Of a DNA stretch of 22,073 nucleotides, positions 7,283 to 14,585 are shown piece by piece. The stretch comes from UMGS973 sp964507795. GTDB taxonomy: Bacteria; Bacillota; Clostridia; Peptostreptococcales; Anaerovoracaceae. The stretch spans positions 1-22,073 of the forward strand of contig CAZDQV010000027.1 of assembly GCA_964507795.1 (NCBI GenBank), written 5' to 3'. How positions within the stretch are numbered: the stretch's first letter is position 1; each line of letters opens with the position of its first letter. The translations under genes and the position numbers were made by a program. The notes under the pieces were generated by a model. It had not been told where the DNA came from, ran no database searches, and saw nothing but the letters and a program-made list of their open reading frames with translations.

Positions 7283-7308
7283 TATACTTATCGGAAGAAA
7301 AATTTCAA
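7281..7308 (-). promoter_or_regulatory. Promoter of the HxlR regulator
   Basis: On the minus strand TTGAAA (7303-7308), a 16-base spacer and a perfect TATAAT (7281-7286) give a leader of about 60 bases that contains the palindrome at 7228-7241. The two divergent promoters share bases at 7281-7282, so polymerase could not occupy both at once. Confidence 0.58.
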
Positions 7309-7326
7309 CAGTGAGGTGATGCAAAA

Positions 7327-8100
7327 ATGACACAGGCTGAAAAAAGAATATATTTAATAAACTGCTTAAAATCAGAAGACCGCAGGCTTGATACTCTGGA
7401 AATTCCCGCGGAAAGCAGAGAGCAAGACAGGCTCCTTCGCTCACTTATGAATTTACGTCCGCCAAAGCCTCTTTCAAAGGAATTCGAAAGAATACAGGAT
7501 GAATATCTGCAAAAGAAGCTATCCGAAAAAGGTATTGTGCAGCTTGAGGACTTATCCCCCGTGCAGCCCGAAATATACCTGTGGCAGGGCGATATCACAA
7601 GACTTGCGACAGACGCTATAGTAAATGCCGCAAACAGCGCTATGCTTGGATGCTTTGTTCCATGTCACGGCTGCATCGACAATGCCATTCACTCTGCCGC
7701 AGGGCTACAGCTTCGCAATGAATGTAACGATATTATGAAAAAGCAGCAAATGCCGGGGCAGACAGGCACCGCAAAGGTTACAAAGGCATACAATCTGCCA
7801 TGCCGATATGTAATTCATACCGTAGGCCCGATTATATCAAACAAACTTACAGCTAACGATATGAAGCTTCTATCTGACTGCTACCGCTCCTGCCTTGAGG
7901 CAGCAACAGAGCTTGGCCTTAAAAGCATCGCTTTCTGCTGTATATCAACAGGTGAGTTCAGGTTTCCTAATGAAGAGGCTGCGAAAATTGCAGTCAGTAC
8001 CGTAAAGGAATTTAAAATATTAAACAACAGTAATATAGAGGTGATTTTCAATGTTTTCAAAGATAGAGACTATGAAATCTACAGCAGACTGCTCGGATGA
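7327..8100 (+). CDS. Zinc-type macrodomain protein-ADP-ribose hydrolase
   Basis: A 257-residue protein with an N-terminal helical extension (about 1-78) and a macrodomain (about 80-257). The ADP-ribose-binding motif GDITRLATDAIVNAANS is at 88-104. Directly after it comes GCFVPCHGCIDNAIH, with C109, C113, H114 and C116 in the place of the zinc site that defines the Firmicutes and fungal 'Zn-Macro' class. Further family segments are GQTGTAKVTKAYNLP and YVIHTVGPI. Such enzymes remove ADP-ribose attached by the partner class-M sirtuin. GAGGTG lies eight bases before the ATG. The sirtuin gene overlaps its 3' end by 50 bases, so the two are co-transcribed and probably translationally coupled. Confidence 0.92.
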   Translation: MTQAEKRIYLINCLKSEDRRLDTLEIPAESREQDRLLRSLMNLRPPKPLSKEFERIQDEYLQKKLSEKGIVQLEDLSPVQPEIYLWQGDITRLATDAIVNAANSAMLGCFVPCHGCIDNAIHSAAGLQLRNECNDIMKKQQMPGQTGTAKVTKAYNLPCRYVIHTVGPIISNKLTANDMKLLSDCYRSCLEAATELGLKSIAFCCISTGEFRFPNEEAAKIAVSTVKEFKILNNSNIEVIFNVFKDRDYEIYSRLLG

Positions 8101-8968
8101 CATAGAAAAATTAAAAAGCATATTATATGATGCTGATGCTGTAGTCATCGGAGCTGGTGCAGGGCTTTCCACCTCCGCAGGCTTTACCTACAGCGGCAGC
8201 AGATTTGATAAATATTTCATGGATTTTGCCAAAGAATTCGGCTTTTCGGATATGTATTCAGGAGGATTTTATCCATACAAAACTTCAGAAGAAAAGTGGG
8301 CCTTCTGGAGCAGATATATATACATCAACCGCTATATGCCGCCTCCAAAGCCCGTATACAGCAGGCTCCTTGAGCTTGTCAGGAATAAGGACTATTTCGT
8401 ACTTACCACCAATGTGGATCACTGCTTCCAGAGAGCAGGCTTTGATAAGAATCGGCTTTTTTATACGCAGGGCGACTATGGCCTGTTTCAATGCAGCAGA
8501 CCTTGCCATCAGAACACTTATGATAACGAAGCCGTAATTTGCGAAATGGTTAAAGCTCAAGGTTATGAGCTCAAGCCTGACGGAGCCCTGTTTCTGTCCA
8601 AAGACACCCTCCCGAAAATGGCTATCCCCGCAGAGCTTGTGCCTCACTGCCCTGTCTGCGGCAGCCCTGTAAGCATGAACCTGAGAGCCGACAATACGTT
8701 TGTCGAAGATGCGGGCTGGCATGAGGCGGCAAAGCATTACAGCCGCTTTATAGAAAGTCACAAGAATTCAAGGGTGCTGTTTCTTGAACTTGGCGTAGGC
8801 GGCAACACTCCCGGAATTATAAAGTATCCGTTTATGCAGATGACCTATACCAACAGACAGGCAGTGTATGCCTCTGTCAATATGTACGACAATTATATCC
8901 CCGCGAAAATCCGTAACCGCGCCATATGTATAAAAGACGATATCGGCAAAACACTCCTCAAACTCTGA
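8051..8968 (+). CDS. Class-M sirtuin (SirTM), probable protein ADP-ribosyltransferase
   Basis: A 305-residue sirtuin-fold protein. The NAD loop is GAGAGLSTSAGF (35-44 and on), and LTTNVDHCF (118-126) carries the conserved Asn121 and Asp123. Where deacetylase sirtuins have the catalytic histidine, this protein has glutamine in YTQGDY (Gln140). Asn and Gln at these places are the hallmark of class-M sirtuins, which ADP-ribosylate instead of deacetylating. A zinc ribbon is formed by C148/C152 and C200/C203. The ATG at 8051 has GAGGTG seven bases upstream inside the macrodomain gene. In characterised operons the substrate is a lipoylated GcvH-like carrier placed there by a dedicated lipoate ligase; neither gene is beside it here. 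Confidence 0.9.
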   Translation: MFSKIETMKSTADCSDDIEKLKSILYDADAVVIGAGAGLSTSAGFTYSGSRFDKYFMDFAKEFGFSDMYSGGFYPYKTSEEKWAFWSRYIYINRYMPPPKPVYSRLLELVRNKDYFVLTTNVDHCFQRAGFDKNRLFYTQGDYGLFQCSRPCHQNTYDNEAVICEMVKAQGYELKPDGALFLSKDTLPKMAIPAELVPHCPVCGSPVSMNLRADNTFVEDAGWHEAAKHYSRFIESHKNSRVLFLELGVGGNTPGIIKYPFMQMTYTNRQAVYASVNMYDNYIPAKIRNRAICIKDDIGKTLLKL

Positions 8969-8990
8969 CAAAGTATCTGTATGCAAATAT

Positions 8991-9022
8991 GCCCCCGGAT
9001 CTCATTACCGAGGGCTTTAATT
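8991..9022 (+). terminator. Hairpin terminator after the sirtuin gene
   Basis: GCCCCCGG (8991-8998) pairs with CCGAGGGC (9008-9015) with one mismatch and a nine-base loop, followed by TTTAATT on the plus strand. It lies between two convergent genes, 22 bases past the sirtuin stop and 17 before the flavodiiron stop, and may serve both directions, though the tail on the minus strand is less T-rich. Confidence 0.65.
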
Positions 9023-9031
9023 CTATATCTA

Positions 9032-10363
9032 TTACTGCTCTTCAAACATATCAGGTCCGACTCCGCAAAGAGGGCATTCAAAGTCATCAGGCATAGAGCC
9101 TTTGTGAATATATCCGCAGATTTTGCATACATATGTTTTTGCGGGTGCCGCTTCCTCTGCAGGTGCTTCTTCTCCCGTCATCGAGGCTGCAACTTGTTCA
9201 ACCAACGCATCTATATCCGCCATCTGACCTTCTTTAAGTGCAGATTTAACGGTCACGCTCTTTTCGATATATGTCATGTTTTTGCAAGGCTCAAGTATGG
9301 CTTTCATGCCTTTGGTTGCCATTGGACCCCACGAACCGTTTTCGACAAAAGCGATGGTTCTGTGCTGCAGATTGTGATTTGCTATATCATGAAGCAGATT
9401 TTCCATGTTTACAAACACTCCCGCATTGTATGTTGTCGATAAGAATATGATATGGCTGTATCTGAAGGCTTCTGACAGTATATATGAAGCATGAACCGCC
9501 GAAACATCATACATTTTAGTTCTGATGCCTCTGTCTGCCAGCTTTGCAGCAATCACTGCCGCCATGCTTTCGGTATTGCCATAAACCGACGCATATGGCA
9601 CGAGGACTGCTTTTGCTTCCGGCTCATATCTGCTCCATTTGTCATACAAACTGATGATGTCAGAAAGATTGCTTCTGAATATAACGCCATGGAGAGGTGC
9701 TATCATCCTGATATCAAGTGTCGCGGCTTTTTTTAGTGCAGCCTGTACCTGCGGTCCGTATTTACCGACTATATTGGTATAATATCTTCTTGCTTCGCTG
9801 TAATCAACTTCTGTTTCGTCGTCAAATATACCGCCGCTCAACGCTCCGAAGTTACCGAAGGCATCTGCCGAAAACAGAATTTTTTGTGTTTCTTCATATG
9901 TAACCATAACCTCAGGCCAGTGCACCATAGGTGCCATGAAGAATCTGAATGTATGAGCTCCTGTATTTAATGAATCTCCCTCTGCAACAATATGAACTCT
10001 TGCGTCTATATCAAATTCAAAGAACTGATTTATCATTTTTTTGGTCTTGTCATTGCATACGACTGTAACTTCAGGATATCTCATGACAAGTTCTTCAAGC
10101 GATGCCGCATGGTCGGGCTCCATATGATTTACTATTACATAATCAAGTGCTCTGCCGGCAAGCATATGTCTGATGTTTTCAAAGAACTGCTTTGAAACAG
10201 CTCTGTCAACAGTGTCAATCACAACGGTTTTGCTGTCATCTATAAAGTATGAGTTATATGATGCTCCCTCCGGAACAGGATATACGTTTTCAAACAGGGC
10301 TATTCTTCTGTCACTTGCCCCTATATAGCTTATCTTATCTGTTAAATTTCTGCTGCAGTACAT
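9032..10363 (-). CDS. Flavodiiron O2/NO reductase with C-terminal rubredoxin-like domain
   Basis: A 443-residue cytoplasmic enzyme that should reduce O2 to water and/or NO to N2O, protecting an anaerobe. The beta-lactamase-like diiron domain (about 1-250) has the ligand motif H80-x-E82-x-D84-H85, a histidine in APMVHWPE, an aspartate in SADAFG and a histidine in APLHGVI. The flavodoxin domain (about 250-390) has the FMN loop YASVYGNTES and ENGSWGP. An Ala/Glu-rich linker leads to a 33-residue tail (411-443) with two CxxC pairs (CKICG, CPLCG): a short rubredoxin resembling that of rubrerythrins, which could feed electrons within the same chain. AGGAGG lies ten bases upstream of the ATG. It is a single-gene unit. 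Confidence 0.93.
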   Translation of the reverse strand: MYCSRNLTDKISYIGASDRRIALFENVYPVPEGASYNSYFIDDSKTVVIDTVDRAVSKQFFENIRHMLAGRALDYVIVNHMEPDHAASLEELVMRYPEVTVVCNDKTKKMINQFFEFDIDARVHIVAEGDSLNTGAHTFRFFMAPMVHWPEVMVTYEETQKILFSADAFGNFGALSGGIFDDETEVDYSEARRYYTNIVGKYGPQVQAALKKAATLDIRMIAPLHGVIFRSNLSDIISLYDKWSRYEPEAKAVLVPYASVYGNTESMAAVIAAKLADRGIRTKMYDVSAVHASYILSEAFRYSHIIFLSTTYNAGVFVNMENLLHDIANHNLQHRTIAFVENGSWGPMATKGMKAILEPCKNMTYIEKSVTVKSALKEGQMADIDALVEQVAASMTGEEAPAEEAAPAKTYVCKICGYIHKGSMPDDFECPLCGVGPDMFEEQ

Positions 10364-10414
10364 AATCCCACATCCTCCTGTCTATCAGCATATTTCTTTG
10401 TTTTCACAACATAT

Positions 10415-10443
10415 ATTTTACTCAAAACCCATTGCTGTTTCAA
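10415..10443 (-). promoter_or_regulatory. Promoter of the flavodiiron gene
   Basis: On the minus strand TTGAAA (10438-10443), a 17-base spacer and TAAAAT (10415-10420) lie about 50 bases before the start codon. The -35 falls within a small hairpin-forming repeat (TGCTGT at 10433-10438, ACAGCA at 10443-10448, loop TTCA), which could be an operator or a weak terminator for the gene upstream. Confidence 0.58.
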
Positions 10444-10464
10444 CAGCATATTTTGAATCTTCTA

Positions 10465-11586
10465 CTACTCGTAACTGAATTTCGTATTACCGTCAATTAT
10501 ATTTATCCATGTGTTACCGACAGCAAGCTTTATCTCATTGCCGTCTTTGTCCTTAAACACTGTAGGGCTGTCCAAGTCTTTTTTGCTCCATGTACATTCA
10601 AAAACCCTGCCCTTTGTAAACACCCAGGCTTCTCCGCCCGCACACATATCTATGTCCAGCCTGCCCTTGTAATCAAATATACTGCTTGAAACTCTGTAAA
10701 CTATGAGATTCGAAGTCTTAATCAGCTCCCCGTCTGTAAAATCTGCATATTCACTGCCATTTACGAATTTCTGATATACTCCTTCGTCTTTCAGATATTC
10801 ATATGTATTATCTGAGCCCTGATATGCCACCTTTATCTCATCGGCTTCTTCATTAGCCGCAAATTCTATATTACTCAAGTCCGGAAGCTCATATTTTTGC
10901 CATGACCATTTGAGTTTTGTCTTGATTTTTTCTTCACATTTCTCAAGATATTTATCCTCAGTGCCTGTCAGAACCGCCTCCTCCTGCTCATCCATAAAGC
11001 TGAAGCTCCTCACATCTACTGCCGTATCCCATCCGCTGTCTTTAGCCGCTTTGAGCACATCCTCAGTATCAACAAGGCAGTCATGGGGTGCGGATTTGGC
11101 ATCAGTTCTGTAAAAAAAGCTATACTTTTGTGCAGGTATATATGCCACTTTACCCTGTTCAAGATATTCTTTTGCCTGCGGGCTGTAACCATTGTGCACA
11201 AGTATCGCATTGTATTCTCTGGCAAGATCCACTATATATGACCTGACGCTCCTGCACGGCCCTACAGTCTCAGGAATCTCACTGTAATATATGGCTTCAA
11301 GTCTGGATTGTGACCCTTCAACAGGAACTTCATATACTATGTCCGCTTTGGATATCCCAAGTTGCGGTCTTGCATCTCCCACGTTGTCTGTCGATACCAT
11401 CAGCGGCCTTGCAGGCAAATTCTCTGCGGGCTCTCCTGTAAGAGGATTTGCAGCTCCGGTTTCCTCTGCAGGCTCCACATATACCGGTACAGCAAGTACG
11501 AATGTACATATTGCTCCCAATGCAAGAATCAGCACTGTAAGTATTATCATCAGTGCAACTTTTATTTTTTTCTTTGGTTTTGCCAT
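10465..11586 (-). CDS. DUF3048 (YerB-like) membrane-anchored extracytoplasmic protein
   Basis: A 373-residue protein with a lysine-rich N-terminus (MAKPKKKIKV) and one hydrophobic segment (about 11-33), then a large outside domain. The domain begins NPLTGEPAENLPARPLMVSTDN and continues PQLGISKADIVYEVPVEGSQSRLEAIYY, both typical of DUF3048/YerB. YerB is annotated as a lipoprotein in Bacillus, but no proper lipobox is seen here (the only cysteine follows Gly-Ala-Ile), so a plain membrane anchor is more likely. I chose the second ATG (11586), eight bases after AGGAG; the first ATG at 11592 is only two bases from it. It lies 14 bases after ylmH. The function of the family is not established. Confidence 0.85.
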   Translation of the reverse strand: MAKPKKKIKVALMIILTVLILALGAICTFVLAVPVYVEPAEETGAANPLTGEPAENLPARPLMVSTDNVGDARPQLGISKADIVYEVPVEGSQSRLEAIYYSEIPETVGPCRSVRSYIVDLAREYNAILVHNGYSPQAKEYLEQGKVAYIPAQKYSFFYRTDAKSAPHDCLVDTEDVLKAAKDSGWDTAVDVRSFSFMDEQEEAVLTGTEDKYLEKCEEKIKTKLKWSWQKYELPDLSNIEFAANEEADEIKVAYQGSDNTYEYLKDEGVYQKFVNGSEYADFTDGELIKTSNLIVYRVSSSIFDYKGRLDIDMCAGGEAWVFTKGRVFECTWSKKDLDSPTVFKDKDGNEIKLAVGNTWINIIDGNTKFSYE

Positions 11587-11600
11587 AAACATGTCTCCTG

Positions 11601-12383
11601 TTACAGATATTTTTCTATTCTGATATATGTCCTGCCTTTTTTGCTGTTTCCTCCTATACCGGCAAGTCTGGCTTTGCCCATCCCGCGTATGACCAGCCTG
11701 TCGCCTTCGTTCACATTAAAATCAGGCTTAATTATCTGGCTGCTGTTTACAAAGGCAATTCCTCTGCGTACAGCCTCTGCCGCCTTTGCTCTTGAAATGC
11801 CAAAGGCTGAAGAAAGCACACTGTCAAGACGGAGCGAGGCCACTGTATCAGTTATCTCCTTAAAGCGCACAGGTGGCAGTTTGATTTCGCTGCTTTTTAC
11901 CATTTCAAGTTTCAGGCTGGTTCTGCCCGCCTTGTCGTAGTTATACAGCAGGAACTCCGAAATATCCCGAAGGACCGCAATATCTGCCCCATCATCTCTT
12001 ACAAGTATATCTCCTATTTTTTCTCTTTTGATGCCCATGCCTGTAAGGGAACCGAGGTAATCTCTATGGCTTAAATTCCTTGAACCTGACTGCTTGTATG
12101 CTCTAATCCAAACGACAGGGTTTTCCTCTTCATTGTCTGTGAAATATTCAGTCACATTCTGTGTAATCCATTCGGGCAGAAATACACATATTCTTCTCTC
12201 AGCATCCTCATATCCCCCGTAGAAACAAACCCGCCTGTCATATTTGTAACAGTCACTTACAAGGGACTGCTGCCTGAGATCAAGAAATCCGCTGTTGCCC
12301 AAAGTATATCCATTAACACATTTGTCATACAGATCCTCTAAATGAGCGAATAGTATTTTATCTTCTTTAACATTTTCATACAT
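11601..12383 (-). CDS. ylmH: YlmH-type S4-domain RNA-binding protein
   Basis: A 260-residue protein with the YlmH architecture: an N-terminal region (1-90), a central domain holding HRDYLGSLTGMGIKREKIGDI and DGADIAVLRDISEFLLYN, and a C-terminal S4 domain (about 178-245) starting LRLDSVLSSAFGISRAKAAE and including VNEGDRLVIRG. It usually lies in the divIVA/ylm cell-division cluster of Gram-positives, but here its partner is a DUF3048 gene. In Bacillus YlmH binds the 50S subunit and can stand in for RqcP in ribosome-associated quality control, which links it functionally to the rqcP gene at 146-388. The ribosome site is weak (AGGA about 13 bases upstream). Confidence 0.88.
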   Translation of the reverse strand: MYENVKEDKILFAHLEDLYDKCVNGYTLGNSGFLDLRQQSLVSDCYKYDRRVCFYGGYEDAERRICVFLPEWITQNVTEYFTDNEEENPVVWIRAYKQSGSRNLSHRDYLGSLTGMGIKREKIGDILVRDDGADIAVLRDISEFLLYNYDKAGRTSLKLEMVKSSEIKLPPVRFKEITDTVASLRLDSVLSSAFGISRAKAAEAVRRGIAFVNSSQIIKPDFNVNEGDRLVIRGMGKARLAGIGGNSKKGRTYIRIEKYL

Positions 12384-12405
12384 TGATATTTAATCTTCCT
12401 TGCTT

Positions 12406-12433
12406 TTGCTGTATACTAATTATACGACAGCAA
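12406..12433. repeat. 28-base imperfect inverted repeat between divergent genes
   Basis: Arms of 14 bases match at ten positions: TTGCTGT (12406-12412) against ACAGCAA (12427-12433), with an A/T-rich centre that matches only at its three innermost positions. It fills most of the space between ylmH and the TSCPD gene. It could be a shared operator or a hairpin in the leader of either gene. The TATAAT- and TATACT-like strings inside it lack good -35 partners, so I did not assign promoters. Confidence 0.4.
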
Positions 12434-12457
12434 TTAATTTTAGAAAAGGAGAAGTTT

Positions 12458-12715
12458 ATGAAATACACATATATTCCAAAGGGCGTATGTTCCATGAGCA
12501 TTGAATTTGAGATAGAGGACAATACAGTTCGCAATGTCCGCTACACAGGAGGATGCAATGGCAATCTCCAGGCAGTAAGCAGACTTGTCGAAGGCATGAA
12601 GGTAGATGATGTTATCGACAGACTTGAAGGCATCCAGTGCGGCTTCAAAAACACATCCTGTGCGGATCAGCTTGTAGCAGGACTCAAAGAAGCCATTGCA
12701 AAGGCATCAGAATAA
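12458..12715 (+). CDS. Small TSCPD-domain protein (TIGR03905-like)
   Basis: An 85-residue protein beginning MKYTYIPKGVCSMSIEFEIE, the usual start of the TIGR03905 TSCPD family. Four cysteines (C11, C33, C61, C68) are spaced as expected for a metal-binding fold, with RYTGGCNGNLQAVSRLVEGM in the middle and NTSCADQL in place of the canonical TSCPDQL (alanine for proline). The TSCPD domain also forms the C-terminus of adenosylcobalamin-dependent ribonucleotide reductase; the stand-alone form has no established role. I chose the ATG at 12458 after AAGGAGAAGTTT; a longer reading from 12383 adds an unrelated leader. It stops three bases before the convergent nfo stop, with no visible terminator between. 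Confidence 0.87.
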   Translation: MKYTYIPKGVCSMSIEFEIEDNTVRNVRYTGGCNGNLQAVSRLVEGMKVDDVIDRLEGIQCGFKNTSCADQLVAGLKEAIAKASE

Positions 12716-12718
12716 TAT

Positions 12719-13546
12719 TTACACTGTATTCTTTAACATCCTGATTTCTTTAGCGTATCCCTCAAGCTCATTGGGTGTTTCCAGTATGCACGGAAGCCCT
12801 TTGAGCGCCGGATGATATACGACTTTTGCAATAGCTTCAAGTCCTATATATCCTTCACCTATACGGGCATGCCTGTCTTTATGTGAGCCAAGCGGATTCA
12901 TACTGTCATTTATATGTAACGCTTTGAGCCTGTCTATTCCAAGTACTCTGTCAAATTCATCGAGTACTCTATCAAGCCCTCCTGCTATATCATACCCCGC
13001 ATCCCAGACATGGCATGTGTCAAGGCATACACCCATTTTTTCGTCAAGTTCAACTCTGTCTATGATTTCTCTGAGTTCTTCAAAGTTCCTGCCGATTTCA
13101 CTGCCTTTGCCTGCCATGGTTTCAAGTAAAACCGTAGTTGTCTGCTTAGGCTTCAGCACGCGATTGAGAAGCTGCGCAGTCATTTCAATTCCAGCATCAC
13201 TTCCCTGACCCACGTGACTTCCCGGGTGAAAGTTATAGTAGTTACCCGGGGTATGTTCCATGCGATTCAGATCATCTTCCATAATCATATATGCAAATTC
13301 TTTAACTCTTGCTTCTGCCGAGCATGGGTTCAATGTATATGGAGCATGCGCAACCAGTTTGCCGAAGTTGTTCCTTTTGACAAGCTCTAAAAATTCCTCC
13401 ACATCCTCATCCTCTATATCCTTTGCTTTGCCTCCCCTTGGATTTCTCGTGAAAAAAGCCATAGTATTTGCCCCTATTGAAAGAGCTTCTCTTCCCATAT
13501 TCAAGTACCCTTTTGCTGAGGACAGATGGCATCCAATATATATCAT
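12719..13546 (-). CDS. nfo: Endonuclease IV (AP endonuclease)
   Basis: A 275-residue TIM-barrel enzyme that cuts the backbone 5' to abasic sites during base excision repair. All metal-ligand segments are visible: HAPYTLN, YNFHPGSHVG, LLETMAGKG, CLDTCHVWDAGYD, LHINDS, GSHKDRHARIGEG and LETPN, which supply the nine ligands of the trinuclear zinc site. I chose ATG 13546 at MIYIGCHLS, the family start; a TTG at 13567 would add seven residues and overlap the YolD gene. The ribosome site at the ATG is poor, so translation is probably coupled to YolD. It is the last gene of a long string that also carries Tag, whose product sites it would process. Confidence 0.94.
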   Translation of the reverse strand: MIYIGCHLSSAKGYLNMGREALSIGANTMAFFTRNPRGGKAKDIEDEDVEEFLELVKRNNFGKLVAHAPYTLNPCSAEARVKEFAYMIMEDDLNRMEHTPGNYYNFHPGSHVGQGSDAGIEMTAQLLNRVLKPKQTTTVLLETMAGKGSEIGRNFEELREIIDRVELDEKMGVCLDTCHVWDAGYDIAGGLDRVLDEFDRVLGIDRLKALHINDSMNPLGSHKDRHARIGEGYIGLEAIAKVVYHPALKGLPCILETPNELEGYAKEIRMLKNTV

Positions 13547-13559
13547 ACGTTGTTTCTTT

Positions 13560-13982
13560 TCAGCCAAGCGCCGAAAAGATACCTCCTTCCATGTTCAGGA
13601 TATTATCCATTGCAAGCTTCATACCATTATGCAAAACAATCAGCCGCTCATATTCGTCAAGTCTTTTCACTGTGGCTGAAACAGTCTGATATGAGCCTCC
13701 TTCCTTTTGCTTGTCCGGCTCAAAATATATAAATGTTATCTCCGGTTCTTCTTCAAGATGTTCCCTAAGGTAGTGAAATTTCATATCAAGCATGTGAAGT
13801 TCATTATCATCCATCTCAATCTTATCACCGGTTATGCGTCCGGTCTCTCTAATTGCATCACCATATCCTGCGAGAGCAGCAAAGGGTGCAAACTGTGCCG
13901 CACGGTCTGACATGGGCATCTGCGGACGTGTAGCTGACACATGGTGAGGAAGATTTATAATTTCATCATATTTTTCTTTCAT
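13560..13982 (-). CDS. YolD-like protein
   Basis: A 140-residue protein of the YolD-like family. It begins with a segment rich in Pro, His and Ser (NLPHHVSATRPQMPMSDRAAQF), then AALAGYGDAI, a central acidic helix, and the family-typical end GSYQTVSATVKRLDEYERLIVLHNG. YolD proteins are normally encoded next to a UvrX/UmuC-like Y-family polymerase and are proposed to play a UmuD-like partner role. Here the polymerase is on the same strand but about 2.2 kb upstream (16163-17671), with three genes and a pseudogene between. The start overlaps the VOC gene stop (ATGA). The exact function is not established. Confidence 0.83.
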   Translation of the reverse strand: MKEKYDEIINLPHHVSATRPQMPMSDRAAQFAPFAALAGYGDAIRETGRITGDKIEMDDNELHMLDMKFHYLREHLEEEPEITFIYFEPDKQKEGGSYQTVSATVKRLDEYERLIVLHNGMKLAMDNILNMEGGIFSALG

Positions 13983-14371
13983 CTAAAGACATCCCCCTTG
14001 TCAGCAGGCTGCATTGGCGTTCTGACTTCAATCAGGTTGCCATCCGGATCGTAAAAACAAACCGCCTTCTGTCCCCAGTCATACACCGTCAATCGATTTA
14101 TATATTGAATTTGCGGATATGTTTTTTCCAGCTTTGAAACAAAGGCTTCCATGTCACGTTCCTCAAAGTACAGCTCACATGAATTGTTTTGGTGAATAAT
14201 ATCTTTTCCCAAAAAATCTCTCCAGATTTTTTCATCCTGAAGTACCAGTCCCTCAGTCATAACTATATTGCCGCCACTGTCAAGCACCTGTTCAAGCCCA
14301 AACAGATCATGATAAAACTGCTTTGATTTTTCAACATCCTTAACAACTATTAAAACGTTCTTTAATCTCAT
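13979..14371 (-). CDS. VOC-family (glyoxalase/dioxygenase-fold) protein
   Basis: A 130-residue protein with two beta-alpha-beta-beta-beta modules. The first opens MRLKNVLIVVKDVEKSKQFYHDLFGLE; the second ends WGQKAVCFYDPDGNLIEVRTPM with the terminal glutamate common to metal-binding VOC proteins. The superfamily includes glyoxalase I, fosfomycin-resistance enzymes and extradiol dioxygenases; nothing here fixes the substrate, and a complete metal site is not obvious. I prefer the ATG at 14371 (GGGAG nine bases upstream) to one at 14377, which is too close to it. It follows a broken GrpB gene and overlaps the YolD gene by four bases. Confidence 0.82.
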   Translation of the reverse strand: MRLKNVLIVVKDVEKSKQFYHDLFGLEQVLDSGGNIVMTEGLVLQDEKIWRDFLGKDIIHQNNSCELYFEERDMEAFVSKLEKTYPQIQYINRLTVYDWGQKAVCFYDPDGNLIEVRTPMQPADKGDVFR

Positions 14372-14408
14372 TTGCATTAGCTCCCATTCCGATACGGACC
14401 ATTACAGA

Positions 14409-14571
14409 TCAGTATCTGTTTCCATACTTTCTTTTGGCTTTCATTGTCCATTTGCAAACAAACTCTGTTTTTGCATCAGTCATATTCGTATTTTTTCCAG
14501 AGACTAAGTTTGAGTGCCTCATATTCTTTGACAATTTCCAAATTTTCGTTCAGATAATTCCTTTTCCATAG
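14409..14571 (-). pseudogene. C-terminal remnant of a GrpB-family protein, frameshifted
   Basis: Two adjoining reading frames on the minus strand together match the end of a GrpB-family protein. The first (14571 to 14479) reads LWKRNYLNENLEIVKEYEAL then KLSLWKKYEYD and hits a TGA. The second (14480 to 14409) reads TDAKTEFVCKW then TMKAKRKYGNRY and ends in TGA. In intact GrpB proteins the corresponding text is close to KYEHDRDGYTDAKTEF, so about 14 bases encoding the RDGY part seem lost at 14480, breaking the frame. The N-terminal two thirds of the gene are missing; the racemase gene ends where they would be. GrpB belongs to the nucleotidyltransferase fold. The assignment is from memory of the family. 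Confidence 0.72.
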
Positions 14572-14585
14572 CTGTCTATCACATA

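Noticed and set aside
8285..8761. 158-codon minus-strand frame inside the sirtuin gene
   Set aside because: The sirtuin has full NAD, zinc and class-M motifs over this stretch; the reverse frame shows none.
10433..10448. Intrinsic terminator after the DUF3048 gene
   Set aside because: The six-base hairpin has no proper T tract on the minus strand and overlaps a good -35 box of the next gene.
11470..11586. Lipoprotein signal on the DUF3048 protein
   Set aside because: The only cysteine near the hydrophobic segment follows Gly-Ala-Ile, which does not fit a lipobox.
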